Shown here: positions 6,719 through 13,975 of the stretch, in pieces
How positions within the stretch are numbered: the first letter of the stretch is position 1
How the letters are laid out: each line of letters starts with the position of its first letter
Assembly (NCBI GenBank): GCA_002354135.1
Contig: DEKZ01000064.1
Location: 1-15,464, forward strand
DNA length: 15,464 nt
Reading direction: 5' to 3'
From: Massilia sp. UBA2709
GTDB lineage: Bacteria > Pseudomonadota > Gammaproteobacteria > Burkholderiales > Burkholderiaceae_D
Position numbers and translations under genes: made by a program
Notes under the pieces: model-generated
What the model saw: the letters and a program-made list of their open reading frames with translations, nothing else
What the model was told of the DNA's origin: nothing
Databases searched by the model: none

Positions 6719-7354
6719 TCAGCGCGGGTAAGTAAAACCGGTCCGGATATCCATCGGCACCAGTTTGCCGCCCTCGCGCACCATGAGGCGCTGCGGCGGC
6801 TCCTCGCCCGCCAGCGCGCGCCAGATGACGGGCAGTCCTTCGCCCTTGCGCAGCAATTCGTCGGTGCGCTCGAACACGTTGTTGCAACCCGTGGCCTTGA
6901 CCAGGGCCTGCACGATCGCCACCTTCCACAGGTCGGCGCCGCCGGAATTGAACTGGCAGACCAGGTAGCCCGTGGCGCCGCCATAGCTGTGCACCAGCAG
7001 GCCCGGCAAGCCGTCCTTTTCGCCATCGACCAGTTGCACCAGCGCCTGCGGATCGGCATCGCGCAGCACATCCGCGCGACGCTCCACGGCGGCCTGGACG
7101 CGCCGCTTGATCATGGCGTGGTCGACCGGTTCGTCCTCACGCAGGGTCCAGACGCGGGCGGCGATCTGCGACTTGGCGTTATAGGCGGCGCGCGCCAGGA
7201 AGCGGCGCGAGGAGGACTGCACGATGGCGGTGGCGCCCGGCTTGTTGCGTTCCTGGGGCTTGCCCTCGACTTTCTCGATGGCGGACAAATAGATCCAGGG
7301 GTCGCCGGCAAGAATGGACTTTTCCTTGCCCTGTTTGATGGTGATGATGAGCAT
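6719..7354 (-). pseudogene. truncated RlmI-type 23S rRNA cytosine methyltransferase (N-terminal half only)
   Basis: The 211-aa frame matches the N-terminal half of RlmI/YccW-family enzymes (about 390-400 aa), which make m5C1962 in 23S rRNA. The PUA domain is at about 1-72 (KQGKEKSILAGDPWIYLSAI, then ARAAYNAKSQIAARVW). The linking domain follows, with GEKDGLPGLLV (111-121) and the FERTDELLRKGEG region (161-173). It should continue into DIR..HKTGFYLDQR and then the Rossmann methyltransferase domain. Here it reads MDIRTGFTYPR and stops, and only 65 bp remain before the convergent gene, so the SAM-binding and catalytic parts are absent. A shift of one base gives FYL after the break but no further homology. 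The ATG at 7354 matches the family start, with no clear ribosome site. It is most likely a decayed or deletion-cut gene; a short RNA-binding PUA protein is the alternative. Confidence 0.7.
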
Positions 7355-7446
7355 GTGCGGCTTTCGTTTTCAGGGACGGGATGATACAGCAAGCCGCCCC
7401 TGCCCCGCTCTTGCGCTGTTCCCTGCCTTTGCCCGGGAGCGCGCGC

Positions 7447-8469
7447 TTACTTCCGCGCAGCCAGCCCCTTCAGCAGCGCCTCGTGGAAGGCTTTCGGATC
7501 CTGCATCTGCGGCGCATGGCCCATGTCCGGGAAGGTCACCAAAGTCGACTTCGGAATCGCCTTGGCGGTCTTCTGCGCCAGTTCCGGATAATTCCCGAGC
7601 TTGGGCCGCAGTGCTTCCGGCGCGGCGTCCTTGCCGATCGCGGTCGTGTCCTTCAGGCCGATCAGCAGCAGGGTCGGCATTTTGAGGAGCGGGAACTCGT
7701 AGACCACGGGCTGGGTGTAGATCATGTCGTACAGCAGGGCCGAATTCCAGGCGACGATTTCCTTGCCCGGCCCGCGGTACATCCCGGCCAGCATCTGCAC
7801 CCAGGGCTCGTACTCGGGCTTCCACTGGTTGACGTAATAGGTCGCCTTTTCGTAGTTGCGGATCTTGTCGGCCGTGGTCTGCAGCTCGCGCTGGTACCAC
7901 TTGTCGACGCCCAGCGAAGGCACGCCCAGCGCCTTCCAGTCCTCCAGGCCGATCGGGTTCACCAGCACCAGCTGCTCGGTCTGCTGAGGGAACATCAGGC
8001 CATAGCGCGCGGCCAGCATGCCGCCGGTCGAGTGGCCCATGATGGTGGCCTGCTTGACGCCGATCGAGTCGAGCAGCGCGCGCGTGTTCTCGGCCAGTTG
8101 CTGGAAGCTGTACTGGTAGTGCTGGGGCTTGCTCGACTTGCAGAAGCCGACCTGGTCCGGCACCACCACGCGGTAGCCGGCGGCGCTCAAGGCCTTCATG
8201 CTGCCTTCCCAGGTCGCGCCGCAGAAGTTCTTGCCATGCATGAGGACGACGGTGCGGCCGTTCGCCTTGCCTTGCGGGGCGATGTCCATGTAGGCCATGT
8301 GCAGCTTCAGGCCCTGCGAGCTGAAGTTGAACTGCTTGACCGGCGCGGGGTAATTGAAGCCTTCGAGTTCGGGACCGTAGGCCGGCTCGTCGGCGGCATG
8401 GGCTGTCGTGATGGCGGCCAGCGCGAAGGCGATGGCCCAGGCGATGCGGAAGGTGCGATTGAGCGTCAT
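7447..8469 (-). CDS. exported alpha/beta hydrolase
   Basis: Encodes 340 aa. Residues 1-25 are a signal peptide (hydrophobic WAIAFALAAI, cleavage near AHA|AD), so the enzyme acts in the periplasm or outside. The mature part is a full alpha/beta-hydrolase fold: HG near the oxyanion hole (LMHGKNFCGATWEG, 76-89), nucleophile elbow GHSTGG with Ser147, acid Asp274 in IGLKDTT, and His318 in DMGHAPQ. A helical cap (about 175-255, rich in Trp and Tyr) covers the site. This arrangement suits esterases, peroxidase-like or haloalkane-type hydrolases; the substrate cannot be told from sequence. It starts at the ATG at 8469 with no clear ribosome site, and a long imperfect hairpin lies just upstream. It is separated from the amylase gene by a REP doublet, so it is probably a separate transcription unit. 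Confidence 0.88.
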   Translation of the reverse strand: MTLNRTFRIAWAIAFALAAITTAHAADEPAYGPELEGFNYPAPVKQFNFSSQGLKLHMAYMDIAPQGKANGRTVVLMHGKNFCGATWEGSMKALSAAGYRVVVPDQVGFCKSSKPQHYQYSFQQLAENTRALLDSIGVKQATIMGHSTGGMLAARYGLMFPQQTEQLVLVNPIGLEDWKALGVPSLGVDKWYQRELQTTADKIRNYEKATYYVNQWKPEYEPWVQMLAGMYRGPGKEIVAWNSALLYDMIYTQPVVYEFPLLKMPTLLLIGLKDTTAIGKDAAPEALRPKLGNYPELAQKTAKAIPKSTLVTFPDMGHAPQMQDPKAFHEALLKGLAARK

Positions 8470-8479
8470 GGCAGTGGCG

Positions 8480-8519
8480 GTCGGGTTATCGGAGTGTCAA
8501 AGTCTAGCCGATAACCGAC
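8480..8519. repeat. imperfect inverted repeat just upstream of the alpha/beta hydrolase
   Basis: GTCGGGTTATCGG (8480-8492) pairs with CCGATAACCGAC (8508-8519) except for one bulged G, around a 15-nt loop. It ends 11 bp before the hydrolase start codon. It could be a leader hairpin or an operator. A consensus -35-like TTGACA (minus strand, 8495-8500) lies in its loop but no -10 fits before the start codon. Confidence 0.4.
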
Positions 8520-8550
8520 AGCCATGATGCACCGGGCTGCTATCGGAGCG

Positions 8551-8735
8551 CCGTAGGGTGGGCGGCTCGACCCGACGACATGCGCACCGTTGGCGTGTGC
8601 GCCGCCCACGCGTTCAACCGGCGCAAGATATGCCGCACGGTGACACGGCGCGAGGTTTCAAACGATGGTTGAACGCGTGGGCGGCGTCACGGTCCCGGGC
8701 ATGCACAAGCCCGGGTGTAGCCGCCCACCCTACGG
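8551..8735. repeat. REP doublet (REPIN-like element), copy 1
   Basis: Two 69-bp arms (8551-8619 and 8667-8735) are inverted copies of each other. Both start CCGTAGGGTGGGCGGCT and end GCCGCCCACGCGTTCAACC at the inner side. Each arm is itself a hairpin: stem GTGGGCGGC/GCCGCCCAC (8558-8566 with 8601-8609; 8677-8685 with 8720-8728) with a GTAG tetranucleotide near the outer foot. The right arm has a second perfect stem, CCCGGGC/GCCCGGG, in its loop. GTAG-footed REP hairpins in inverted pairs are the substrate class of RAYT (TnpA-REP) transposases; no RAYT gene is in this window. The right end is flush with the amylase stop codon (8736), so it probably also serves as a transcript 3' end. Confidence 0.75.
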
Positions 8736-10415
8736 TCAGTTCAACCCGATCAGCGCCAGTTTTCCGACGACCGGGAACTGCACCTTGCCGCCCTTGACCA
8801 CGGCCGTGGTGCCCGTGTACCAGTCGCGCACGGTCTGGCCGTCCATGAAGACGCCGGCCACCGGCACGGCGGTCGGTTTGTCCGCCGGCAGGTCGAGCGC
8901 GACGACCACGCGGTCGTTCGCGTCTTTCGTCTCCCAGGTGCGCTTGAAGGTGTAGGGATAGTGCTGGATCATCTGGTGCACGCCCGCGCCGACGGCCGGA
9001 TGCGCCTGGCGGAAGCGGCCGAGTTTCATCCAGTGCTCGCGCACGTCGCGCACGCGGTTCAGGCCGCGCTGGGCGTTCGAGGCCAGCTCGTCCCAGTTCA
9101 TGAAGGAGCGCAGCGTGGCGTCGCCCTCGGCGCCCTCCACCCTCAAGAGGCGCGCGGTCTCGTCGCCGTAGTAGATCTGGGCGGCGCCCGGCGCCAGCAG
9201 CAGCTTGGTCGCGCTCTCGTACGGGCGCTGGCGCATCGCGTCGTAGGGCGCGCCGTCGTCGTGCGAGCTGAGGTAGTTCAGCACCGAGGAATCCTGCATC
9301 GGGCCATGCAGCGCCTTCGAGTAGGTGCTGAACAGCTGTTCGTAGCTGTTGGCGGCGTCGGTCTTCATCGCGAAGTTGATCAGGCTGTCGAAGCCCTGCT
9401 TCGGATAATCGACCTTCATGCCGCCCAGGTCATAGTCGTGGCCGTGCTGGAGCGCGTAACCGTAGACTTCGGCCGTCATGTAGAAAGGCGTGTCGCCCAG
9501 CTTCTTCGACGGATTGGCGCGCTTCCAGTCCTCGAAGGCTGCGCTCGCGACCTTCTTGAGGTCCTTCCACACGCCCGGCTCGGTGTGCTTGACGGTGTCG
9601 GCGCGGAAGCCGTCGAAGCCGTACTTGCGCACCCAGTCGGCGTGCCATTTCATCAGGTAGTAGCGCGGCGCACGCGGGTAGCCGGTGCGCTTGAAGAAGT
9701 CGTCGAGCTCCTTCACCTCGCGCTCGTAACGCCCTTCCTTCTTCCACTTCTCGACCAGCATCGGCGGCAGGGCGACGGCCTTGTTGCTGTCGGTGCGGAT
9801 GTCCGGCAGGTTCTTCACCAGCGTGCAATCGATGGTGCCGCGCGCATCCTTGAAGTTGCAGGTGGGGCTGGTCCTCACCCAGTCCGCCGGCCACACCGGG
9901 TCCTTGTCCGTCACCGGGCCGGTGTGGTTCAGCACCACGTCGAGCAGCACGCGGATGCCGTGGGCATGCGCGGTGTCGACCAGGGTGCGCACGTCTTCCT
10001 CGGTGCCGAGATTCGCGTCGACCGCGGTGAAGTCGCGCGCCCAGTAGCCGTGGAAGCCATAGCTCTTGCCGGTGCCCTCGTCGGTGCTGCCGTGGATCTG
10101 CTCGACCGGCGGCGTGATCCAGATTGCGCTCACGCCCAGCTCGTTGAAGTAACCCTCCTTGATCTTGGCCGTGATGCCGGCCAGGTCCCCTCCCATGTAG
10201 CCGCGCAGCTTGGCCGCATCCTTCGCCCGGCCGTAGGCCAGGTCGTTGCGCGGGTCGCCGTTGTTGAAGCGGTCCGTCAGCAGGAAGTAGACGGTCGCGT
10301 TCTCCCAGACGAAGGGCCTGGCCGGCGCCGCCCAGGGTGCGGCAGCCTGGACCTGGGCCTGGGCCTGCGCGGCGAAAGCGAACATCAGCGAGGCGGCAAG
10401 TGCGGGTAGTTTCAT
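8736..10415 (-). CDS. exported GH13 alpha-amylase
   Basis: Encodes 559 aa with an N-terminal signal peptide (MKLPALAASLMFAFAAQAQA), so it works in the periplasm or outside, hydrolysing alpha-1,4-glucans. All GH13 conserved regions are visible: region I DVVLNH (159-164), region II GFRADTVKH with the nucleophile Asp273, region III TAEVYGY with the acid/base Glu316, and region IV LSSHDD with Asp386. YFLLTDRFNNGD (43-54) is the usual first strand and Ca-site region. Cys186 and Cys197 could form a disulfide. The C-terminal 80 residues are a beta domain. It resembles MalS-like or cyclomaltodextrinase-like GH13 enzymes; the subfamily is not certain. It starts 28 bp after the phosphoglucomutase stop, with GGAA seven bases before the ATG, so the two are probably one operon that ends at the REP doublet. 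Confidence 0.92.
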   Translation of the reverse strand: MKLPALAASLMFAFAAQAQAQVQAAAPWAAPARPFVWENATVYFLLTDRFNNGDPRNDLAYGRAKDAAKLRGYMGGDLAGITAKIKEGYFNELGVSAIWITPPVEQIHGSTDEGTGKSYGFHGYWARDFTAVDANLGTEEDVRTLVDTAHAHGIRVLLDVVLNHTGPVTDKDPVWPADWVRTSPTCNFKDARGTIDCTLVKNLPDIRTDSNKAVALPPMLVEKWKKEGRYEREVKELDDFFKRTGYPRAPRYYLMKWHADWVRKYGFDGFRADTVKHTEPGVWKDLKKVASAAFEDWKRANPSKKLGDTPFYMTAEVYGYALQHGHDYDLGGMKVDYPKQGFDSLINFAMKTDAANSYEQLFSTYSKALHGPMQDSSVLNYLSSHDDGAPYDAMRQRPYESATKLLLAPGAAQIYYGDETARLLRVEGAEGDATLRSFMNWDELASNAQRGLNRVRDVREHWMKLGRFRQAHPAVGAGVHQMIQHYPYTFKRTWETKDANDRVVVALDLPADKPTAVPVAGVFMDGQTVRDWYTGTTAVVKGGKVQFPVVGKLALIGLN

Positions 10416-10443
10416 GCAGGGTTCCTGTGGTGGTGGGTCGAAA

Positions 10444-12075
10444 TCAGGTAATCACGCTCGGTTGCGTGCGGCTGGTGCGCTGGCGCAGTTGCGAGACGCC
10501 GTCGGCGATCGCGATCAGGCCCGATAAAGCCTGCTGCGTTTCCAGGTTGTGGCGGCCCGGGTCGGCCTCGTAGCGCTCGAGGTAGACGCGGATGGTGGCG
10601 CCTTCGGTGCCGGTGCCGGACAGGCGGAACACGATGCGCGAGCCGTCGGTCATGACGATGCGCACGCCCTGGCGCGAGGCGATGGAGTTGTCCACCGGGT
10701 CGGTGTAGACGAAGTCGTCGGCCAGCGAAACGCGGTAGTCGCCCAGCGTCTGGCCCGCCAGCGTGGTGAGTTTTTCGCGCAGCGCGGCCATCATGGCGTC
10801 GGCGGCGGTGGAATCGACCGCCTCGTAGTCGTGGCGCGAATAATAGTTGCGGCCGAAACGGGCCCAGTGCTCGGTCACGAGTTCGCCCACCGACTTGCCG
10901 GTGGCGGCGATGATGTTCAGCCAGAACAGCACGGCCCACAGGCCGTCCTTCTCGCGCACGTGATCGGAACCGGTGCCGTAGCTCTCCTCGCCGCACAGGG
11001 TGACCATGCCGGCGTCCATCAGGTTGCCGAAGTACTTCCAGCCGGTCGGGGTCTCGAAGCAGGACACGCCCAGGGCCTCGGCCACGCGGTCGGCGGCAGT
11101 CGAGGTGGGCATCGAGCGCGCGATGCCCTTGATGCCGGCGGCGTAGCCCGGCGCCAGCTTCGCGTTCGCGGCGATGATGGCCAGGCTGTCCGAGGGCGTG
11201 ACCGCGATGCCGCGCCCGACGATCATGTTGCGGTCGCCGTCGCCGTCCGAGGCGGCGCCGAACTCGGGGGCATCGGGACCGTTCATCAGGGCGATCAGTT
11301 CGGCCGCATTGACCGGGTTCGGGTCTGGGTGGTGGCCGCCGAAGTCTTCCAGCGGTTCGGCGTTGATGACGGTGCCGGCCGGCGCGCCGAGGATGCCCTC
11401 GATGATCGCCTTTGCATACGGCCCCGAGACGGCGCTCATGCCGTCGAAGCGCATCGTGAAGCCGCGCTTGAACAGCGCGCGAATGGCGTCGAAGTCGAAC
11501 AGGCGGCCCATCAGCTCGGCATAGTCGGCCACCGGGTCGATCACCTCGACCTGCATGCCCTCCAGCTGGGTCGTGCCGATCTCGTCGAGATTGACGGGCG
11601 GCGCATCGCTGATGCGGTAGGACGACAGGGTTTGCGTCTGGACGAAGATCGCCTCGGTGATCTTTTCCGGGGCCGGACCGCCGTTGCCGATGTTGTACTT
11701 GATGCCGAAGTCGCCGTCCGGGCCGCCCGGATTGTGGCTGGCCGAGAGCACGATCCCGCCGAAGGCCGCATGCTTGCGGATCACGCAGCTCACGGCGGGC
11801 GTGGACAGGATGCCGCCGCGCCCGACCAGGATGCGGGCCACGTCGTGGGCGGCGGCCATGTGCAGGATGGTCTGGACCGCGCTGCGGTTGAAGTAGCGGC
11901 CGTCGCCGCCCAGCACCAGGGTCTGGCCGCTCAAGTCGCCCAGGGTCACGAAAATCGCTTCGACAAAGTTCTCGAGGTAACCCGGCTGCTGGAATTCGGT
12001 AACCTTCTTGCGCAGGCCCGAGGTGCCGGGACGCTGCCCGGCGAACGGCGTGGTCGCCACGGTGTGGATCGTCAT
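10444..12075 (-). CDS. pgm: phosphoglucomutase, alpha-D-glucose-phosphate specific
   Basis: Encodes 543 aa, the usual length of PGM1-type alpha-phosphoglucomutase, interconverting glucose-1-phosphate and glucose-6-phosphate in the cytoplasm. Catalytic phosphoserine loop SASHNPGGPDG (111-121, Ser113), metal loop SDGDGDRN (276-283), sugar-binding loop CGEESYGTGSDH (361-372) and phosphate-binding loop RLSGTGTEGATIR (484-496) are all intact. The ATG at 12075 has AGGAG seven bases upstream and matches the family start (MTIHTVATTPFAGQRPGTSGLRKKV); an open frame continues 83 codons further but is non-homologous and runs into the REP doublet. Co-transcribed with the amylase 28 bp downstream. It links sugars phosphorylated by glucokinase to glycogen or cell-envelope precursors. 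Confidence 0.96.
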   Translation of the reverse strand: MTIHTVATTPFAGQRPGTSGLRKKVTEFQQPGYLENFVEAIFVTLGDLSGQTLVLGGDGRYFNRSAVQTILHMAAAHDVARILVGRGGILSTPAVSCVIRKHAAFGGIVLSASHNPGGPDGDFGIKYNIGNGGPAPEKITEAIFVQTQTLSSYRISDAPPVNLDEIGTTQLEGMQVEVIDPVADYAELMGRLFDFDAIRALFKRGFTMRFDGMSAVSGPYAKAIIEGILGAPAGTVINAEPLEDFGGHHPDPNPVNAAELIALMNGPDAPEFGAASDGDGDRNMIVGRGIAVTPSDSLAIIAANAKLAPGYAAGIKGIARSMPTSTAADRVAEALGVSCFETPTGWKYFGNLMDAGMVTLCGEESYGTGSDHVREKDGLWAVLFWLNIIAATGKSVGELVTEHWARFGRNYYSRHDYEAVDSTAADAMMAALREKLTTLAGQTLGDYRVSLADDFVYTDPVDNSIASRQGVRIVMTDGSRIVFRLSGTGTEGATIRVYLERYEADPGRHNLETQQALSGLIAIADGVSQLRQRTSRTQPSVIT

Positions 12076-12102
12076 GCTTGGCTCCTGTGTATGAATTCGT
12101 CC

Positions 12103-12119
12103 ATCAACAGTTTGTTGAT
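12103..12119. promoter_or_regulatory. short perfect hairpin in the pgm leader
   Basis: ATCAACA (12103-12109) and TGTTGAT (12113-12119) form an exact inverted repeat with a 3-nt loop, ending 27 bp before the pgm start codon. It sits just beyond the AGGAG ribosome site and could be an operator or an mRNA structure. No confident promoter boxes are visible next to it. Confidence 0.35.
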
Positions 12120-12164
12120 AAAACGTTACGATACGACAGGCGCCGAAATCGTGGCGCAGCTTTT

Positions 12165-12341
12165 CGTAGGGTGGGCACTCCGTGCCCACGCGGTACGGGC
12201 GTCTCTGGCATACGTGGCGTCGAATGTTCGCTCGCACGGCATGCTGCGGCCATGAGCTTCGGATATGTTTCGAGCGATGTTTCGCCGCCGTAGGTGGAAG
12301 GACGCGTCCGTGACGCGTGGGCACGGAGTGCCCACCCTACG
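12165..12341. repeat. REP doublet (REPIN-like element), copy 2
   Basis: 28-bp perfect inverted repeats bound the element: CGTAGGGTGGGCACTCCGTG... at 12165-12192 and its exact reverse complement at 12314-12341. Each arm is itself a tight hairpin (GTGGGCAC, TCC loop, GTGCCCAC) with a GTAG foot; similarity continues a few bases inward (CGCG then ACGG). The 121-bp centre is GC-rich and shows no gene. It has the same outer CGTAGGGTGGGC foot as copy 1 but a short loop and a different stem end. It lies between the symporter stop (12369) and the pgm start, with the right end 27 bp from the stop codon. No RAYT transposase gene is in the window. Confidence 0.75.
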
Positions 12342-12368
12342 CGACACGTCGCCAATCCCAAGGGAGCC

Positions 12369-13697
12369 TCAAGCCTGGTTCGGCGCCTTGTCCGTCACCG
12401 CCAGCGTCAGCAGCGCCGCCAGCAGCATGCTCGCGCCGCCCAGCACCAGGGTCTGCACGGTGTGCCCGCCGAAGAATTCGCGCGTCACGAAACCGAGCAG
12501 CAGGCCGCTGACGATCTGCGGGATCACGACGAAGAAGTTGAACAGGCCCATGAAGTAGCCCATGCGCCTGGCCGGCAGGGAGCCGGCCAGGATCGCGTAG
12601 GGCATGGTCAGGATGCTGGCCCAGGCGATGCCGACGCCGACCATCGGCAGCATCAGCATGTCCTGGCTGTCGATCAGGGCGATGCTCGCCAGGCTCAGGC
12701 CGCCGATGGCCAGGCAGGTGAAGTGCACGACCTTGCGGCTGGTGGCGCGGGCGAACACCGGCAGGACGAAGGCGGCCAGCGCCGACACGCCGCTGTAGAC
12801 CGCGAACATGATGCCGACGTGGTTGCCGGCTTCCTGGAAGGCCGCCGACTGGGCGTCGCGCGTACCCCAGACCGCGTCGGCAATCGCGCTGCCGGTATAG
12901 ATCCACATCGCGAACAGCGCGATCCAGGTGAAGAACTGGACGAAGGCCAGTTGCACCATGGTTTTCGGCATCTTGCCGAAGCCGCCGACGATCTCCGCCA
13001 GCGCCACGCCGATGTTGCGCGCCTGCTTGCGCTCATGCTGGAAGCTGTCGAGGTCGGGCGGCGGCAGCTCGTCGGCCGTGAACACGGTCCAGCTCACCGC
13101 GACCATGAACACCAGGGCGCCGGCATAGAAGGAGTAGCGCACGCTGTCGGGAATGCTGCCGTCGACCGGCACGTTCGACACGCCCAGATGCGTGAAGATG
13201 GTCGGCAGCAGCGATGCGATCACGGCGCCGCAGCCGATGAAGAAGGTCTGCATCGCGTAGCCGGCGGTCTGCTGCGAAGGATCGAGCTTGTCGCCGACGA
13301 AAGCGCGGAAGGGCTCCATCGACACGTTGATCGCGGCGTCCATCATCCACAGCACGGCCACGGCCATCCACAGCGCCGACGAATTCGGCATCAGGAACAG
13401 CGCGATCGCGGCCAGCAGCGCGCCGATGAAGAAGAAGGGACGGCGGCGGCCCCACTTCGGGTGCCAGGTGTTGTCGCTCATGTAGCCGATGACCGGCTGC
13501 ACCAGGAGGCCCGTGACGGGCGCGGCGAGCCAGAACAGCGCGAGGTCGTCCGGATTGGCGCCGAGGGTCGAGAAGATGCGGCTGGTGTTGGCATTTTGCA
13601 GCGCGAAGCCGAACTGGATGCCGAAGAAGCCGAAGCTCATGTTCCACAGCTGCCAGAACGACAGGCGTGGCTTGAGTGCGTTGGTGTGCATTTCCAT
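12369..13697 (-). CDS. SLC45-like MFS sugar (maltose/maltodextrin-type) symporter
   Basis: Encodes 442 aa, a 12-helix major facilitator of the SLC45/sucrose-maltose transporter type found in Xanthomonas- and Caulobacter-like sugar loci. The N-terminus FWQLWNMSFGFFGIQFGFALQNANTSRIF (helix 1) is typical. The motif A region GYMSDNTWHPKWGRRRP is at 71-87, and D-x-x-INV...P-x-R-x-x-VGD at 120-136. The matching motif in the second half, RRMGYFMGLFNFFVVIPQI, shows the internal two-fold repeat. Substrate (maltose, sucrose or longer) is inferred from the amylase and phosphoglucomutase neighbours. The ATG at 13697 has GGGGA five bases upstream; the open frame reaches 13871 but would include the promoter. 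A strong promoter with an operator-like site lies upstream. Divergent from a second symporter. Confidence 0.88.
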   Translation of the reverse strand: MEMHTNALKPRLSFWQLWNMSFGFFGIQFGFALQNANTSRIFSTLGANPDDLALFWLAAPVTGLLVQPVIGYMSDNTWHPKWGRRRPFFFIGALLAAIALFLMPNSSALWMAVAVLWMMDAAINVSMEPFRAFVGDKLDPSQQTAGYAMQTFFIGCGAVIASLLPTIFTHLGVSNVPVDGSIPDSVRYSFYAGALVFMVAVSWTVFTADELPPPDLDSFQHERKQARNIGVALAEIVGGFGKMPKTMVQLAFVQFFTWIALFAMWIYTGSAIADAVWGTRDAQSAAFQEAGNHVGIMFAVYSGVSALAAFVLPVFARATSRKVVHFTCLAIGGLSLASIALIDSQDMLMLPMVGVGIAWASILTMPYAILAGSLPARRMGYFMGLFNFFVVIPQIVSGLLLGFVTREFFGGHTVQTLVLGGASMLLAALLTLAVTDKAPNQA

Positions 13698-13853
13698 CTG
13701 TGTCCCCAAGCGGCCCGGCATGCAGCCGGACTCTTTCGTATGTGGCGAACGCCCCATGCACGATCCCCCTTGCCGGCAGGTGCACGGTGCGGGAGAAGCG
13801 GGTGGGAGCGTCCCCGTCCGGAAGGCCAGGAGGACGGGCTGGTTGCAGGGTAA

Positions 13854-13871
13854 TTTGTAGCAAAATAACAT
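13854..13871. promoter_or_regulatory. operator-like site A (HexR/RpiR-type), over the minus-strand symporter -10
   Basis: TTTGTAGCAAAATAACAT here matches site B (13941-13958) at 16 of 18 positions in direct orientation. The core TGTAGCAAAATAACA (13856-13870) is an imperfect dyad with TGT...ACA ends and matches at 12 of 15 a HexR-type consensus as I recall it (TGTAAT-WWW-ATTACA). It covers the predicted -10 of the left symporter, the position expected for a repressor. The regulator is inferred, not shown. Confidence 0.5.
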
Positions 13872-13890
13872 GGCGTTTTCCGAGTGTCAA
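13862..13890 (-). promoter_or_regulatory. predicted sigma-70 promoter of the left symporter
   Basis: On the minus strand TTGACA (13885-13890), a perfect -35, is followed 17 bp later by TATTTT (13862-13867) as -10. Spacing is optimal. The -10 lies inside operator-like site A, so binding there would block RNA polymerase. The transcript would have a leader of about 160 nt before the symporter start at 13697. Confidence 0.6.
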
Positions 13891-13928
13891 TCCGACAGCG
13901 ACATAGTAGAATCGCCATGTCTACAGGC

Positions 13929-13958
13929 TTGTGGACGAGTTTTGTAGTCAAATAACAT
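13929..13958 (+). promoter_or_regulatory. predicted promoter of the right symporter
   Basis: TTGTGG (13929-13934) and TAACAT (13953-13958) are 18 bp apart, a moderate sigma-70 match. The -10 is inside operator-like site B. Transcription would start a few bases before the GGAG ribosome site (13967-13970), giving a very short leader. Confidence 0.4.
13941..13958. promoter_or_regulatory. operator-like site B (HexR/RpiR-type), over the plus-strand symporter -10
   Basis: TTTGTAGTCAAATAACAT is the partner of site A, 87 bp away centre to centre. Its core TGTAGTCAAATAACA (13943-13957) matches the recalled HexR-type consensus at 13 of 15. It is only 17 bp from the right symporter start codon. Paired sites over two divergent promoters suggest joint control by one regulator, possibly with looping. 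Confidence 0.5.
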
Positions 13959-13975
13959 AACGACACGGAGACACC

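Noticed and set aside
6712..6725. GCGCTG-CT-CAGCGC hairpin near the end of the truncated rlmI-like gene
   Set aside because: A two-base loop is too small and no T-run follows; not convincing as a terminator.
10549..12255. 568-codon plus-strand frame opposite pgm
   Set aside because: Composition typical of antisense frames (Gly/Asp/Arg/Val-rich) and fully covered by an intact phosphoglucomutase with all motifs.
12076..12324. 83-codon N-terminal extension of phosphoglucomutase
   Set aside because: Runs through the REP doublet and has no homology; the family start and AGGAG site are at 12075.
12294..13853. 519-codon plus-strand frame opposite the left symporter
   Set aside because: Begins inside the REP doublet, has extreme His/Gln/Asp/Arg content and no membrane or domain features; a shadow frame.
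13698..13871. 58-codon N-terminal extension of the left symporter
   Set aside because: Its ATG lies in operator-like site A and downstream of no promoter; the extension is Pro/Cys/Arg-rich, and a good ribosome site precedes the ATG at 13697.
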